33,295 nt of DNA from Chara braunii (taxonomy: Eukaryota; Streptophyta; Charophyceae; Charales; Characeae), in assembly GCA_003427395.1 (NCBI GenBank), contig BFEA01000193.1, positions 917,644-950,938 of the forward strand, in the 5' to 3' direction. Below, one piece after another: positions 1-8,397 of the stretch (position 1 is its first letter; the number at the start of each line of letters is the position of its first letter). The translations under genes were made by a program, and so were the position numbers. Under the pieces are notes generated by a model. That model saw nothing but the letters and a program-made list of their open reading frames with translations, was not told the origin of the DNA and ran no database searches.

Positions 1-1308
1 AGGAATAGGATGGTGCGAATAAGGGAGTCTCCTGATGCTTTGAGTCGCAATGCTAGGAGGTAAGAGATATAAAAAGTGAAGGAGCGAGGATATGCAGCGC
101 ACCGCTTTCATCAACACCATTTTGCAAGAGTATGGAAGTTGTGGGGGATTCTAGACTATCCGTGCTTGTGATTAGGACGAATAGTGCAGAGGTCTGTCTT
201 TTTCTTGCATTCAATAGGCAACGTATGAGAATGCTAGTTGCGTTCGGTGGTTAATCTGTGTTGATCGATTTATGGGCTACAAACGGCGTTATGGCAATAG
301 AAGATGCCTACGGCATAGTTGGTTTGCCTGCAATGGATGGAATGAGTAAGGGAGGGAGTAGCTGCGCACAATCGAATTTCGATGTTAGGTAGGTGAATAT
401 GGGTGCAAAAAATGCATCGGAAGCAGCTACTAGGAATTTTCTGAGTGAAGAAGTCCAATTCTAATGTCTCCTGCTTCGATTGAACGATTCGCATTTGATA
501 TGAACCTTCTGCAGCATAATTCGACGCTACTCTCGCTGTGAGCTCCGCATGATCGACGTCTCGTCTATTTGTTTTTCTTAGATGGCATGTAGGGAGTTTG
601 ATCGGGTCTGCGGTGAGTCTGTGATGATCGATCTATGGGCAACAAATGATACCTATCACATGCTTGATTTAGGTGCAAAATGAAGTTGCACAGTGTCGAC
701 CTTTGGTGACAAGCAGGAGAGTACGAGTACAGAGAATTGATCGGAGGTGGCGGTAAAAATATTTTGATTTCCTTCATCAAAAAGGATGATTCGTGTCAGA
801 TCTAAACTTTTTCTGCGTAGCTCTTGCTATTTGCTCTGCATGTCTGGTGTCTTGATTATTTACTTTCCTTGCCCCACCCCCCGCCCCCATCCCCCGTCCT
901 TCGTGGCCTTAAAGGTCTATTGTGCAATTGGATTTGCCCGTTGCAATAAAGCAGGCTACGAACCATTGTCTCCTTCCCTCTGTTACTACGTTTCCATTCG
1001 TTCTTGCTTCGTCGCTCTTATCCTCCTTCGCCTCTTCTGTCTAGCTGATTCCTCCCCCTCTTCCCTCTTCTCTCTCCTCCCTTTTCATTTAGGAATCTAT
1101 ACCATCCATCCTGAAACAATTTGGTCAAAGCATGAATTAGTATGAATGGATTGTTAAAATGAGTTTGAGTACATCCGGATTCCTTTGGACAAATGTGCAA
1201 TATCTCACCAAAACCCTTGTTAAATCCAAAAAATTGGTCAAACGTTTTCTGCGCTGAAAGACGTGGTTTGCCATAACTATGTGTATGGGGTTTTTGCCAT
1301 GTACTAGA
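1..1308. other. No gene recognised; weak internal repeat
   Basis: I see no convincing coding region. Open frames here are short and have no family motif. A diverged direct repeat links about 257-288 and 619-650; both contain a GATCGAT.TATGGGC.ACAAA core. The part from about 870 to 1100 is pyrimidine rich. Confidence 0.4.
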
Positions 1309-1414
1309 ACACACACACACACACACATACACACACACACACACACACACAGACACACACACACACCAACAATCACGCGCACACACACACACACAGAATT
1401 ACAAACACACACAT
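1309..1414. repeat. Imperfect (CA)n microsatellite
   Basis: About 105 bases of CA dinucleotides with a few interruptions (CATAC, CAGAC, CCAACAATCACGCG, GAATTACA). The cysteine/valine-rich and threonine/histidine-rich open frames over it are artefacts of the dinucleotide. Confidence 0.95.
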
Positions 1415-1415
1415 A

Positions 1416-1520
1416 CTTCCGGGTGGGTTTGGGGATGGCAGGATGGGGCAGGCGGGGGGAGGGGTATTTGGGGCTCGTAGTGGTGTTTAAAGGGCTTCCG
1501 GGTAGGTTTGGGGACTCGTA
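1416..1520. repeat. Short direct repeat, 79 bp period
   Basis: The words CTTCCGGGT.GGTTTGGGGA occur at 1416 and 1495, and GGGG.CTCGTAG follows in both. The tract is G-rich. It lies between the CA microsatellite and the retroelement remnant. The stretch 1520-1737 after it is unassigned and contains several TTCAACG words. Confidence 0.6.
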
Positions 1521-1737
1521 GGGGGGGGGCTCAAAATTTTGTAAGTTTTTTTTCTGGTTTTAGTGTTTGGGCGCGCAGGGCCACGTGTCCGAGGCCCAAT
1601 GCCCCGAATCTGTTTTTTCGGATTCAACGGGAGACCCCCGTTTTCCCGTTAAACGACATTCAACGAGGGCCCTGGGGGCTATTCAACGGGTACAACGACG
1701 TTTAACCCCATCCATTGCCCATTGTTTGGACACATAT

Positions 1738-2130
1738 CAAAGCTTTGAAATGCCGACCTAGGAGGTAATGCCGCCAATGATTCAAGGTTTCTCTAAGAGA
1801 AAACAACCCTCTCTTATACGTGAAGCGGTGGCCTTCTCACTACTAGGCAGTCTACAGGACAAACTCAACGGGTCTATACCCATTACCGTCATGATGCTGA
1901 ACTTGAAGTACAACACCAACCCTGTATTGACTGGTGTCAGTGGTAACTATAAATGGAAAAGATGGATCAGCGATCTTCAGGACCAGGAACTCTATCAAGC
2001 ACTTCTTCAAACACTTGAAGGCTGAGGTGCAGTCCTTATCCCATTTCCAGATTGTTTCCTTCCTCAACATGCGCAATGGAGCAACTTTTACTGTAAAGTT
2101 TCATACGAACTTGAGGTAATAGTTGATTTG
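1738..2130 (-). pseudogene. Ty3/gypsy reverse transcriptase-RNase H fragment, decayed
   Basis: The minus strand reads through the junction of the reverse transcriptase thumb and RNase H of a Ty3/gypsy Pol. In order there is an NYY..F..NF segment at about 2124-2095, an APL word, a W.WD..C..AF..LK stretch, then PF.V.TD.S.Y..G.VL.Q and PVEF near 1855. RNase H similarity continues beyond PVEF (a TY....FSLRE.L.HWRHYLLGRHF pattern at about 1830-1745), but several in-frame stops lie between about 1851 and 1836, and another stop replaces a conserved residue near 2107. The Asp of the TD.S motif is the first RNase H catalytic residue in this family. Only about 130 codons survive, with no LTRs next to it, so this is a dead fragment. 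The family assignment is firm; the parent element is unknown. Confidence 0.8.
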
Positions 2131-3695
2131 GTTTGAATTCCGCTTGATCTAGATCAAAGCAAAACAAATCAATCCAATCCTGTCAAATCAAACCAATCAG
2201 CCCAGATCGAAAGAAATCTAATCCAATCAGGCAGAATTCAACTTTTTTCGAGACTAGTCAAATCCAGTCGCAACACCTCTTCTTCTTCTTCCCCAACTAC
2301 CCCACGCCTTGTCGCCCCATCCGGTGGGTACCACTCATGGGGGAATGCTTCTGCCACAAGTGGCGGACACACTGAACATCGTACAGTGGCAAGAGGGTGG
2401 GAGAGCACTCGCCAGCAAAGGAAGCACTCACCAAAGTGAGGAGCACCCAAGCAGGAGAATAGCAAGGGAGGGGCTGTCCTAGGGAATCAACAGTCCTACA
2501 TCTAGTAGTAGTTGCTTGTTGACTACGTTGTAGGGTAGATAGGGACTTGCGGGTGAGGTATAGATACAAGGTAGCGCGAGTGAGGTAAGAGAGAAGAAGA
2601 TAGAGTAGGACAAAAAATAGAACTGTCCCCCATATGAGGAGAATACAACTGTATTTTCTTTATAAACACAAGTCAACCCGCCGCTGCGATGCCACGACAC
2701 AGGAATGAGAGGGAGCACAGAGAGGAAGGGGGACGAGAGGAGGACAGAACGGTCGACGAACGGAGAAAGCAGGAGGGTGGATAGAGAAGGGGATGCAAAG
2801 AGTAACGAATACACAGAAAGAGGAAGGCAAACTCCATCCACTTCATCGTTTTTCCCTCCCTTTCATGCATTTTTTTGTCTCACCCTTGTTGTCTCCCTGG
2901 TTCCATCTTTTGCTGGCCCTTTGCATTATCATGCCTCCTCTTGCATGTCATCATTTCATCGCCACCTGATCCTTCTTTCCTCCCCTCGCTCCCAAGTGAT
3001 CATTCATTGTTTTTTTGCAGGAAAAAAGGGGGAAAAAATGCTCTCCGTTCGACGTGTAGGTCATCTTTTGTTTTTCAGCCCGATTGTGTCTCCTCTTCCG
3101 TCTCTTTTGGCTCTCTCTCCTTCCTCTGTTGCACGTCGTTCCCCAGTCCCTTCCGCGTTATCATCCCTCCCGTGGAGGCATATGATGTTGCCCTGCATCC
3201 GCCACTCCGTTCCACGTTATCATTCGACGTCCATTTTCCATCGTCCTTCCCCTTCTCTCCTGCACGTCGTTCCCTGGGTATTGTTCCCCCCTTCGCCGTT
3301 ATCATCCCTTGTTTTGGACGTGACCATATCCCCGCTACCTGATCCTTCCTTCCTAAACAAAGAGTGTTCAGAGTGCATGAGAGCATTCTCTATGTTTGAA
3401 AAGAAAACAAAAAAAAAATGTACAGGAAATAAAAAAACGACGAAGTAAGGCAAGCGGAACGCTCGACCCATGATTCACAATCTACCGTTCGAAAACTGAA
3501 AAAAAAGAAACACAAAGCATGGAANGGTGCCCTTCCACGTCATCTTTGTTCTGTTACCCCAGTCGTCTCGCTTCCTCCAACCCTTTTATCTCCCTCCTTT
3601 CCACGTCCTATCCTCACCCACCCATGTTCGCTATCCATCCCATGTCCAGCCAATCAATAGTCCCACACATGCATCATGACCACCTCCTCCCTTAC
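2131..3695. other. Unassigned AT/pyrimidine-rich intergenic stretch
   Basis: The first 110 bases carry repeated AATCAA-CC words and a 14 bp palindrome at 2144-2157 (TTGATCTAGATCAA). From about 2870 to 3350 the plus strand is pyrimidine rich with loosely repeated units: TGCACGTCGTTCCC at about 3130 and 3260, each followed by GTTATCATCCCT. The longest open frames (247 and 155 codons, plus) are Ser/Pro/Leu-rich by composition and have no recognisable domain. Base 3525 is ambiguous. Confidence 0.45.
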
Positions 3696-3740
3696 TGCCG
3701 TCCTATCTTCAACCATCCCGATCTTCCCCATGAATCCCGC

Positions 3741-3823
<83 letters not shown>

Positions 3824-3895
3824 ATCGTGATCGCCTTCTCCATCCCCGCTGTTCTATCCTCACCCATTCCAATCTTCCTCATGAATCCCGCACAC

Positions 3896-3977
<82 letters not shown>

Positions 3978-3990
3978 GCATCTCCCATAC
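3696..3990. repeat. Tandem duplication carrying two (GA)n microsatellites
   Basis: About 50 bases ending in ATGAATCCCGC are followed by a long GA run (about 3743-3818). The same anchor, diverged, recurs 151 bases later (about 3847-3892) with its own GA run (about 3897-3968). The anchor was duplicated together with the microsatellite. Arg-Glu repeat open frames on plus and Ser-Leu frames on minus are artefacts. Confidence 0.85.
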
Positions 3991-5310
3991 GTCAATCATA
4001 TACGAAGCAGCCATGCATACAATGATCGACCCAATCACTCACGGACCACCACCAACGTCCGTTCCTCTTTTGTTGATCATGGGCGTCGTCCTCCCTCTGT
4101 GGGCGTCGCTCGGCTACTCTCCACATGCGCAAACCTCAAAACCCATGGCAGTGTATCTTCCCATGTTCTAGCGGAAGAGTCACTCTCATTTTGCAGATTT
4201 GGAGAGTAGTGGAGCGAGGCCCTGTAGCTGTCTTGGAACATGTGGTTTAACTCGCCACCTCGCCAACAATAACAGCGGGACTGCCGCACACTCCGAGCAC
4301 CGGCGATGTACTCGATCGGTGAACTCGCGCGAATGAAAAAAAAAAAAAAAAACGCGCCCCATGACTCCAAAGCGCCTCCACCACAGCGCGCCAGCCTTCG
4401 AAGTCGCGCGCAACCGAAAAAGGAAAAAAAGAAGCAATTTCTGCGAGTGTCCCTTGGGCCCGCGCCTTGTTCCCAGACGTTTTCCCAACACAGGGAGCTC
4501 GGGCTCGTGGGAGCGTCATGCGAGACCCACTGTTCCCTTTATAAAGACTATAGATATAGATATAGATATAGGAAAAAAAAGAAGAGATCAGGTGCGAAGC
4601 GTCTGGTCTCGCGAGTGGGCCATTGCTCCAACATCTTACCATGACCATCCTGTCAGATGCGATGAAGTCATGGTGAGTGCTTACCACAGCCACAGTTCTT
4701 CCTGCCTCCAATGGAAGATTTGTGGTGCCTCCTATCTGGGGCTCACCAAACGTGGTGAGTCTGTTGCTGCCTGCACACCGCCCCGGCCAACTGAAGGGGC
4801 TCGACCTTGTGGTGAGAGTGTGAGTTTGGTGAGGTCGTGGAGCGAGGATTGAGTTTGGTGAGAATGCACCGGGACCGTGGTGAGCGCTCACCATGGCAGA
4901 TTCCGGTTGGTGAGTGGTGGAGTGAGGCCCATAATTTAATCTTTCTTTCTATATTCTTCTCTCAACTTCTGTTTCTTTTGCCTTCCACTACCTACTCCTA
5001 AGACTATCTAGAGGGGACCCCTGCAAGCATAGTTTTTCCTCTCTCTGTGAAGGGGAGATTTCATGTTGCCCCTTGCCCCTAATGGTTAGGGTATAGGGTT
5101 GGGGCCGACCTGCCAGTAGCTGTGCCTCCCTTTCTCATCGTCCCCCACCCTTCATCGAGTAGCAGCAGAGGCTATGGACAACGCTCTCCCACACACCACA
5201 CACAACCCACTCGCGCTCACACTCACACCCGTGCTGGTCATAGACCCCGTTAATACCGATCAGGGGTATCCAGAGGACTATCACAGTCCGTTGGCACTAA
5301 GTGCGCCGCA
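3991..5310. other. Unassigned region with a GGTGAG-rich patch
   Basis: No supported gene. It has an A18 run near 4337, a short (GATATA)n run at about 4549-4570, and seven GGTGAG words between 4672 and 4914, the last but one in a 16 bp palindrome at 4878-4893. From about 4930 to 5310 the sequence may be the body of the SINE whose tRNA-like head lies at 5311-5382 on the minus strand. Confidence 0.4.
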
Positions 5311-5382
5311 GGCGGCCATGGGGCTTGAACCCACAACCTCCTGAATGCCACTTGCATGCCTAACCAACTGAGCTAGGCTGCT
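5311..5382 (-). mobile_element. tRNA-like sequence, probable SINE head
   Basis: Read on the minus strand, the sequence has an A box (TAGCTCAGTTGG) and, about 35 bases later, a B box (GGTTCAAGCCC) in a T-arm-like context (GTGGG...CCCAT). The ends pair only partly, the D stem is poor and I cannot place a clean anticodon loop, so this is not a functional tRNA. An internal RNA polymerase III promoter with degenerate folding is what tRNA-derived SINEs carry. The minus-strand continuation toward 5000 would then be the body. A simple tRNA pseudogene is the alternative. Confidence 0.6.
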
Positions 5383-5699
5383 GTTCAAGGAATATATATA
5401 TGGAAGAAGTGGTAGCAGCTTATATTACCTATGGAAAGAGAGGCCCGGAATACCTCACAAACAACCCGGAATAGATCTGGGGCCATTACCCAGTTTAGGC
5501 TCTGCTGGAAACCGGGTCCAGCGTCCCTCACTCTCCATCCTAAAGAGTCCTTCCACATTCAATCCTTGAAGCACAGTAAAAAGGCAGAATCTGAATCTAG
5601 AAAACAGGCTCAGAACCTCTATTGATCTCCAAGTTTCGTGAAGCACAGAATAGAGTGAGACCTACTACCTCTGTCTCAAAATAAAGTTAATACTCTTAA

Positions 5700-6317
5700 C
5701 TAGAGGAAGCAACCTGCCCTATCTCCGCCTGTTGGAAAGTTCTTCCTGACCATTTGAGCCACCGGGAAATCACTAGCTTTTTGTCCTGCGTCACAACTGC
5801 CAGCTGATTTCCTATAGCCCAAGTCTTTAAGAACAAAGAAATAACCTTTTTTCTTACTTTTAAAGCACACCTGCCAGTCTGCCATTATCTGTCTTCTGAT
5901 ATTCGTGCAGACTTGGGCACGTTGTTCATGTATTGAGATTAGAGAGTCTTTGAAGACCACTGAATTTCTTGCTCTCCAGATTTCCTGAAGTACTACTCCC
6001 CTACAGACCAGTGCCACATACCCCCAAACTTCTCTGAAGGAAGCATCCTGTATCGGTAGGATGCCATAAAGGGTCCAATCATCAGACCAAGGCCAGAAAT
6101 GACCAGTAATCAAGTCCCAATGCTTAAGCCACCAAATCCATAACTCATCTGCCAGTGGGCAATATAGCCAGAGGTGGGCATTTGACTCCCACCCCCATTT
6201 ACATTGTTTGCATGTTAAAGGTATGTCCATCCCCTTCTGAGAGAACCAGAGAGCTGAGGCTACCACCAGTAGGGATTGTAACCACAGTAGGCTGGCATCC
6301 TTCTGTGTAGGTATCAA
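5700..6317 (-). pseudogene. LINE ORF2 C-terminus with zinc-binding (zf-RVT) domain
   Basis: This open frame of about 205 codons carries the zinc-binding reverse transcriptase tail found in plant LINEs (zf-RVT type). Cys36 and Cys39 (TCKQCKW), Glu44, His48 and Cys53 (HLWLYCP) form the metal site, followed by a Trp-rich W.WWLKHW segment and a WSDDW word. A W.AR.S.VF motif lies near residues 123-131, in the usual place. This domain follows the polymerase and is thought to help nucleic-acid binding. The frame begins without a real start codon and continues upstream in other frames, so it is a fragment of a broken ORF2. The same layout recurs at about 23010-23100. Confidence 0.8.
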
Positions 6318-6324
6318 AATTAAT

Positions 6325-6764
6325 CCCCTCTAAAGGACTCGCCAGTCTGGGTCTTGATTCTGTCCATAGCTCTGATAGTGTCTTCTGGACTGTGGATTGA
6401 AGGGCTCGAGCTCCTGTCTTAGGCTTGTAGAGAATCAACGGGACTGGTTCAGGCTGATGCTGGGTGCTCTGTATGGTCCACCCTTTTACGTTCGGCTCTA
6501 CCCTGAACTGGGAAGATAGGCCCAACAGCTTTGCATGTTAACTTTCCCATTCTTGCTCAACAGTACTCTGGCCTCCTGAAGCTCCCTTGTTGAGGGAACT
6601 GTTTTTTCCACGATTCGAATAAGATTGCTTGGCTTGACTTGGCTTGTCTTGACTTGTCTGTTTAAGATAGTCCCCTGTATCCTCCACTCTTCCACCTTCT
6701 GTTCCCCTCCTAGGTCTGGTCCTAGAACTCTCCAGACTAGTCCTTCCGACTCTTCTGAGAACAC
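6325..6764 (-). pseudogene. LINE ORF2 connector fragments, two frames
   Basis: Two overlapping minus-strand frames (6498-6764 and 6199-6525) fill the space between the reverse transcriptase tail and the zinc domain. The first has a W.VLGPDLGG word. The composition is protein-like and both are collinear with the flanking LINE pieces. At least one frameshift separates them. Assignment rests mostly on position. Confidence 0.5.
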
Positions 6765-6866
6765 CCAAGCCCCTTCCCCTTGTTCTGAAGTTCACTTAAG
6801 TAGGTTAGACCAGCTACTAGGTAGAGCTGCTGTAAGGTTCCTCAGATTGTGGCCTGCATTCCGTAG

Positions 6867-7566
6867 TCATGGGAGTTTCTTCTGCAGGTCTTCTTCGGTG
6901 ACCCAGTCTTCAGAGTCAGCATCCCCGATGTGCCTTACTTCAAGTTGCATTACCCCTTTCTCCAACCAAGCTTGCCCGAAACCGCCTGATTCACCCCCTG
7001 CTGAAATCCGTTCGCCATTAGTCTGGAGGATGTGTTGATTGTCAAACAGCTGTTGATTCAGCACTTCTTCTTTTGAAGACGGCTGATTGAACTCCCGCGG
7101 GAGGATCTTGTTCCAACCATGGATGTTGTCTCTCCACACCCGTGATTTCGGTCTACGGTTTGTAAAGGAGGGTGAAAGTAAGCATTGCCAGACCATTTGC
7201 GGATGCACCAAATCCCATTCGGTGGACAGAATGTATTTGGCCAAGTGGATGCAAAACTTCGAGGGATTATCGAACATCGCCTTCACTGGCCACTTCGCTA
7301 GAAGGGCCAGACTCTGTTGTTTGGGATCCAGTATACCCAGGCCGCCCTCCGTCGTTGGAAGGGCGATGGCATCCCAGGCTACTTTGGCCATGTACGGCTC
7401 CGGGTTTCCATAAATATCTAGCAGCATCTCTCTTGATTTGTGTATCGTTGAGACAATCCAGTCTCCAGATGGCAGGCAAAGGTGCAACGTTTATCATTGC
7501 AACAACCGATATGATGTCGGCATGTTCTCTTTTGATTTTGAGAGATTCTGAAGCGTCGTTGAGCAA
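6867..7566 (-). pseudogene. LINE reverse transcriptase C-terminal fragment
   Basis: The minus frame starting near 7487 contains the motif typical of the region just after the LINE polymerase core: KVAWD.I.LP..EGGLGILD (EGGLGILD at residues 47-54), then QSLALLAKWPVKAM. Further on GFGQAWLEKGV matches the GCFGKAWIKRGV segment of LINE copy 2 at about 23880 and 24150. The upstream part (7487-7566) is open in a different frame, indicating a frameshift. No YxDD catalytic motif is present. The fragment continues into the pieces at 6764 and 6317. Confidence 0.75.
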
Positions 7567-7577
7567 GATCAGAATTC

Positions 7578-7599
7578 TGGGGATGGTAAGGGTACACCT

Positions 7600-7642
<43 letters not shown>

Positions 7643-7689
7643 TTAAAAACAACGGCTCCATCTATTGGTGGGGATGGTAAGGGTACACC
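7578..7689 (-). mobile_element. Very short LINE tail insertion with 21 bp target duplication
   Basis: The word TGGGGATGGTAAGGGTACACC (minus its last base, 20 of 21 shown by TGGGGATGGTAAGGGTACAC) occurs at 7578-7598 and 7669-7689. Between the copies, reading minus, is the LINE 3' end (CCAATAGATGGAGCCG) followed by about 38 A (T run 7604-7641 on plus). Only about 28 bases of element plus tail were copied. This is the signature of target-primed reverse transcription. Confidence 0.85.
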
Positions 7690-8397
7690 ACAAGTCGAGG
7701 TCTTGCCATTGTTGATGCCTCCTTTCTATTGGTGAGGAGCTGTACCGGCTGGAAAATGAGTGTAGCGGCCCATAATCAGTTAATACATCGACAGCGGATC
7801 CTGCTACTGGAATAGAGTAAGTCTGCTATTGTGATGAAGGGGTGATTCTTCTTTTTTTTTTTTTTTTAGTGTGATGAAGCAGTTCTACTACTCAAATGGA
7901 GTAAGGGCATTTACTCACACTAGGACATTTCGACTGCGCTGTGGACCTTTCTTTTTTTTTTAATACAAGGCTCTTTGTATTCTGGGAGGGTGCCACTCCA
8001 GGTACGTATCCCCTGCAAGCATGTAAAAACAAGAAGTGGAAGCATGTGGAACCAAGATCCTGTCAAAGCAGCCGTTGGATGGAGACTAACTAAAGTAAGG
8101 AACCAAGATCCTGTCAAAGCAGCCGTTGGATGGAGACTAACTAAAGTAAGTACCCAGTCCCTTTTTTTTTTTTTTTTTTTTACCCAGTCCTATCCAGCAA
8201 ACTTCAATAAAATTATGATTCTACTTACCACTTCTGAGTCTAGTGGCCAAAACATCCTGATCATTGGAACAAAATTGGAGAGTGCATAAGTGAAAAAATT
8301 CAAGAATACCAACAGCAGAACCTCAAATATTAACCTGAAGACAAATAATTGCTTCCCAAAGCCCCTGGGGGTAGAGGGCCATCAAAATGAAAACATA
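7690..8397. other. Unassigned; poly(T) insertions and a 51 bp tandem repeat
   Basis: No gene recognised. A T15 tract (about 7852-7867) is flanked by TGTGATGAAG at 7830-7839 and 7870-7879. A 51 bp unit is tandemly repeated exactly at 8048-8098 and 8099-8149. A T19 tract (8162-8180) lies between two TACCCAGTCC copies at 8151-8160 and 8181-8190. These look like retroposed poly(A) tails on the minus strand with target duplications. Confidence 0.7.

Larger units (their letters stand above)
5490..7603 (-). mobile_element. LINE remnant (copy 1), 5' truncated and frameshifted
   Basis: Minus-strand pieces in three frames follow the order expected for the C-terminal half of a plant-type LINE ORF2: the end of the reverse transcriptase, a connector, and a zinc-binding domain. 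After the stop at 5700 a 3' UTR follows with the family word GGACGCTGGACCCGGTTTCC near 5510-5530, also seen at 7641-7668, 9190, 10760 and 18700 in this window. The catalytic core of the reverse transcriptase is absent. A small later LINE tail sits at its upstream edge (7599-7668). A related copy lies at 22890-24174. Confidence 0.8.

Noticed and set aside
619-700. Box C-like GTGATGATCGA as a C/D snoRNA
   Set aside because: No CTGA box D at a suitable distance and no closing terminal stem.
1768-2119. Plus-strand open frames at 1768-2119
   Set aside because: They are the antisense of the Ty3 reverse transcriptase/RNase H remnant.
2144-2157. 14 bp palindrome TTGATCTAGATCAA as a regulatory site
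   Set aside because: Single occurrence in A/T-rich repeats; no supporting context.
2705-3448. 247-codon plus-strand open frame
   Set aside because: Composition is Ser/Pro/Leu-rich from a pyrimidine-rich tract; there is no domain and the region contains loose DNA repeats that do not keep frame.
3519-4209. Open frames of Arg-Glu or Ser-Leu repeats
   Set aside because: They are translations of GA/CT microsatellites and appear in several frames and both strands.
5081-5105. Telomere-like GGTTAGGGTATAGGGTTGGGG
   Set aside because: Only two or three degenerate units; too short and irregular for a telomere or interstitial telomere repeat.
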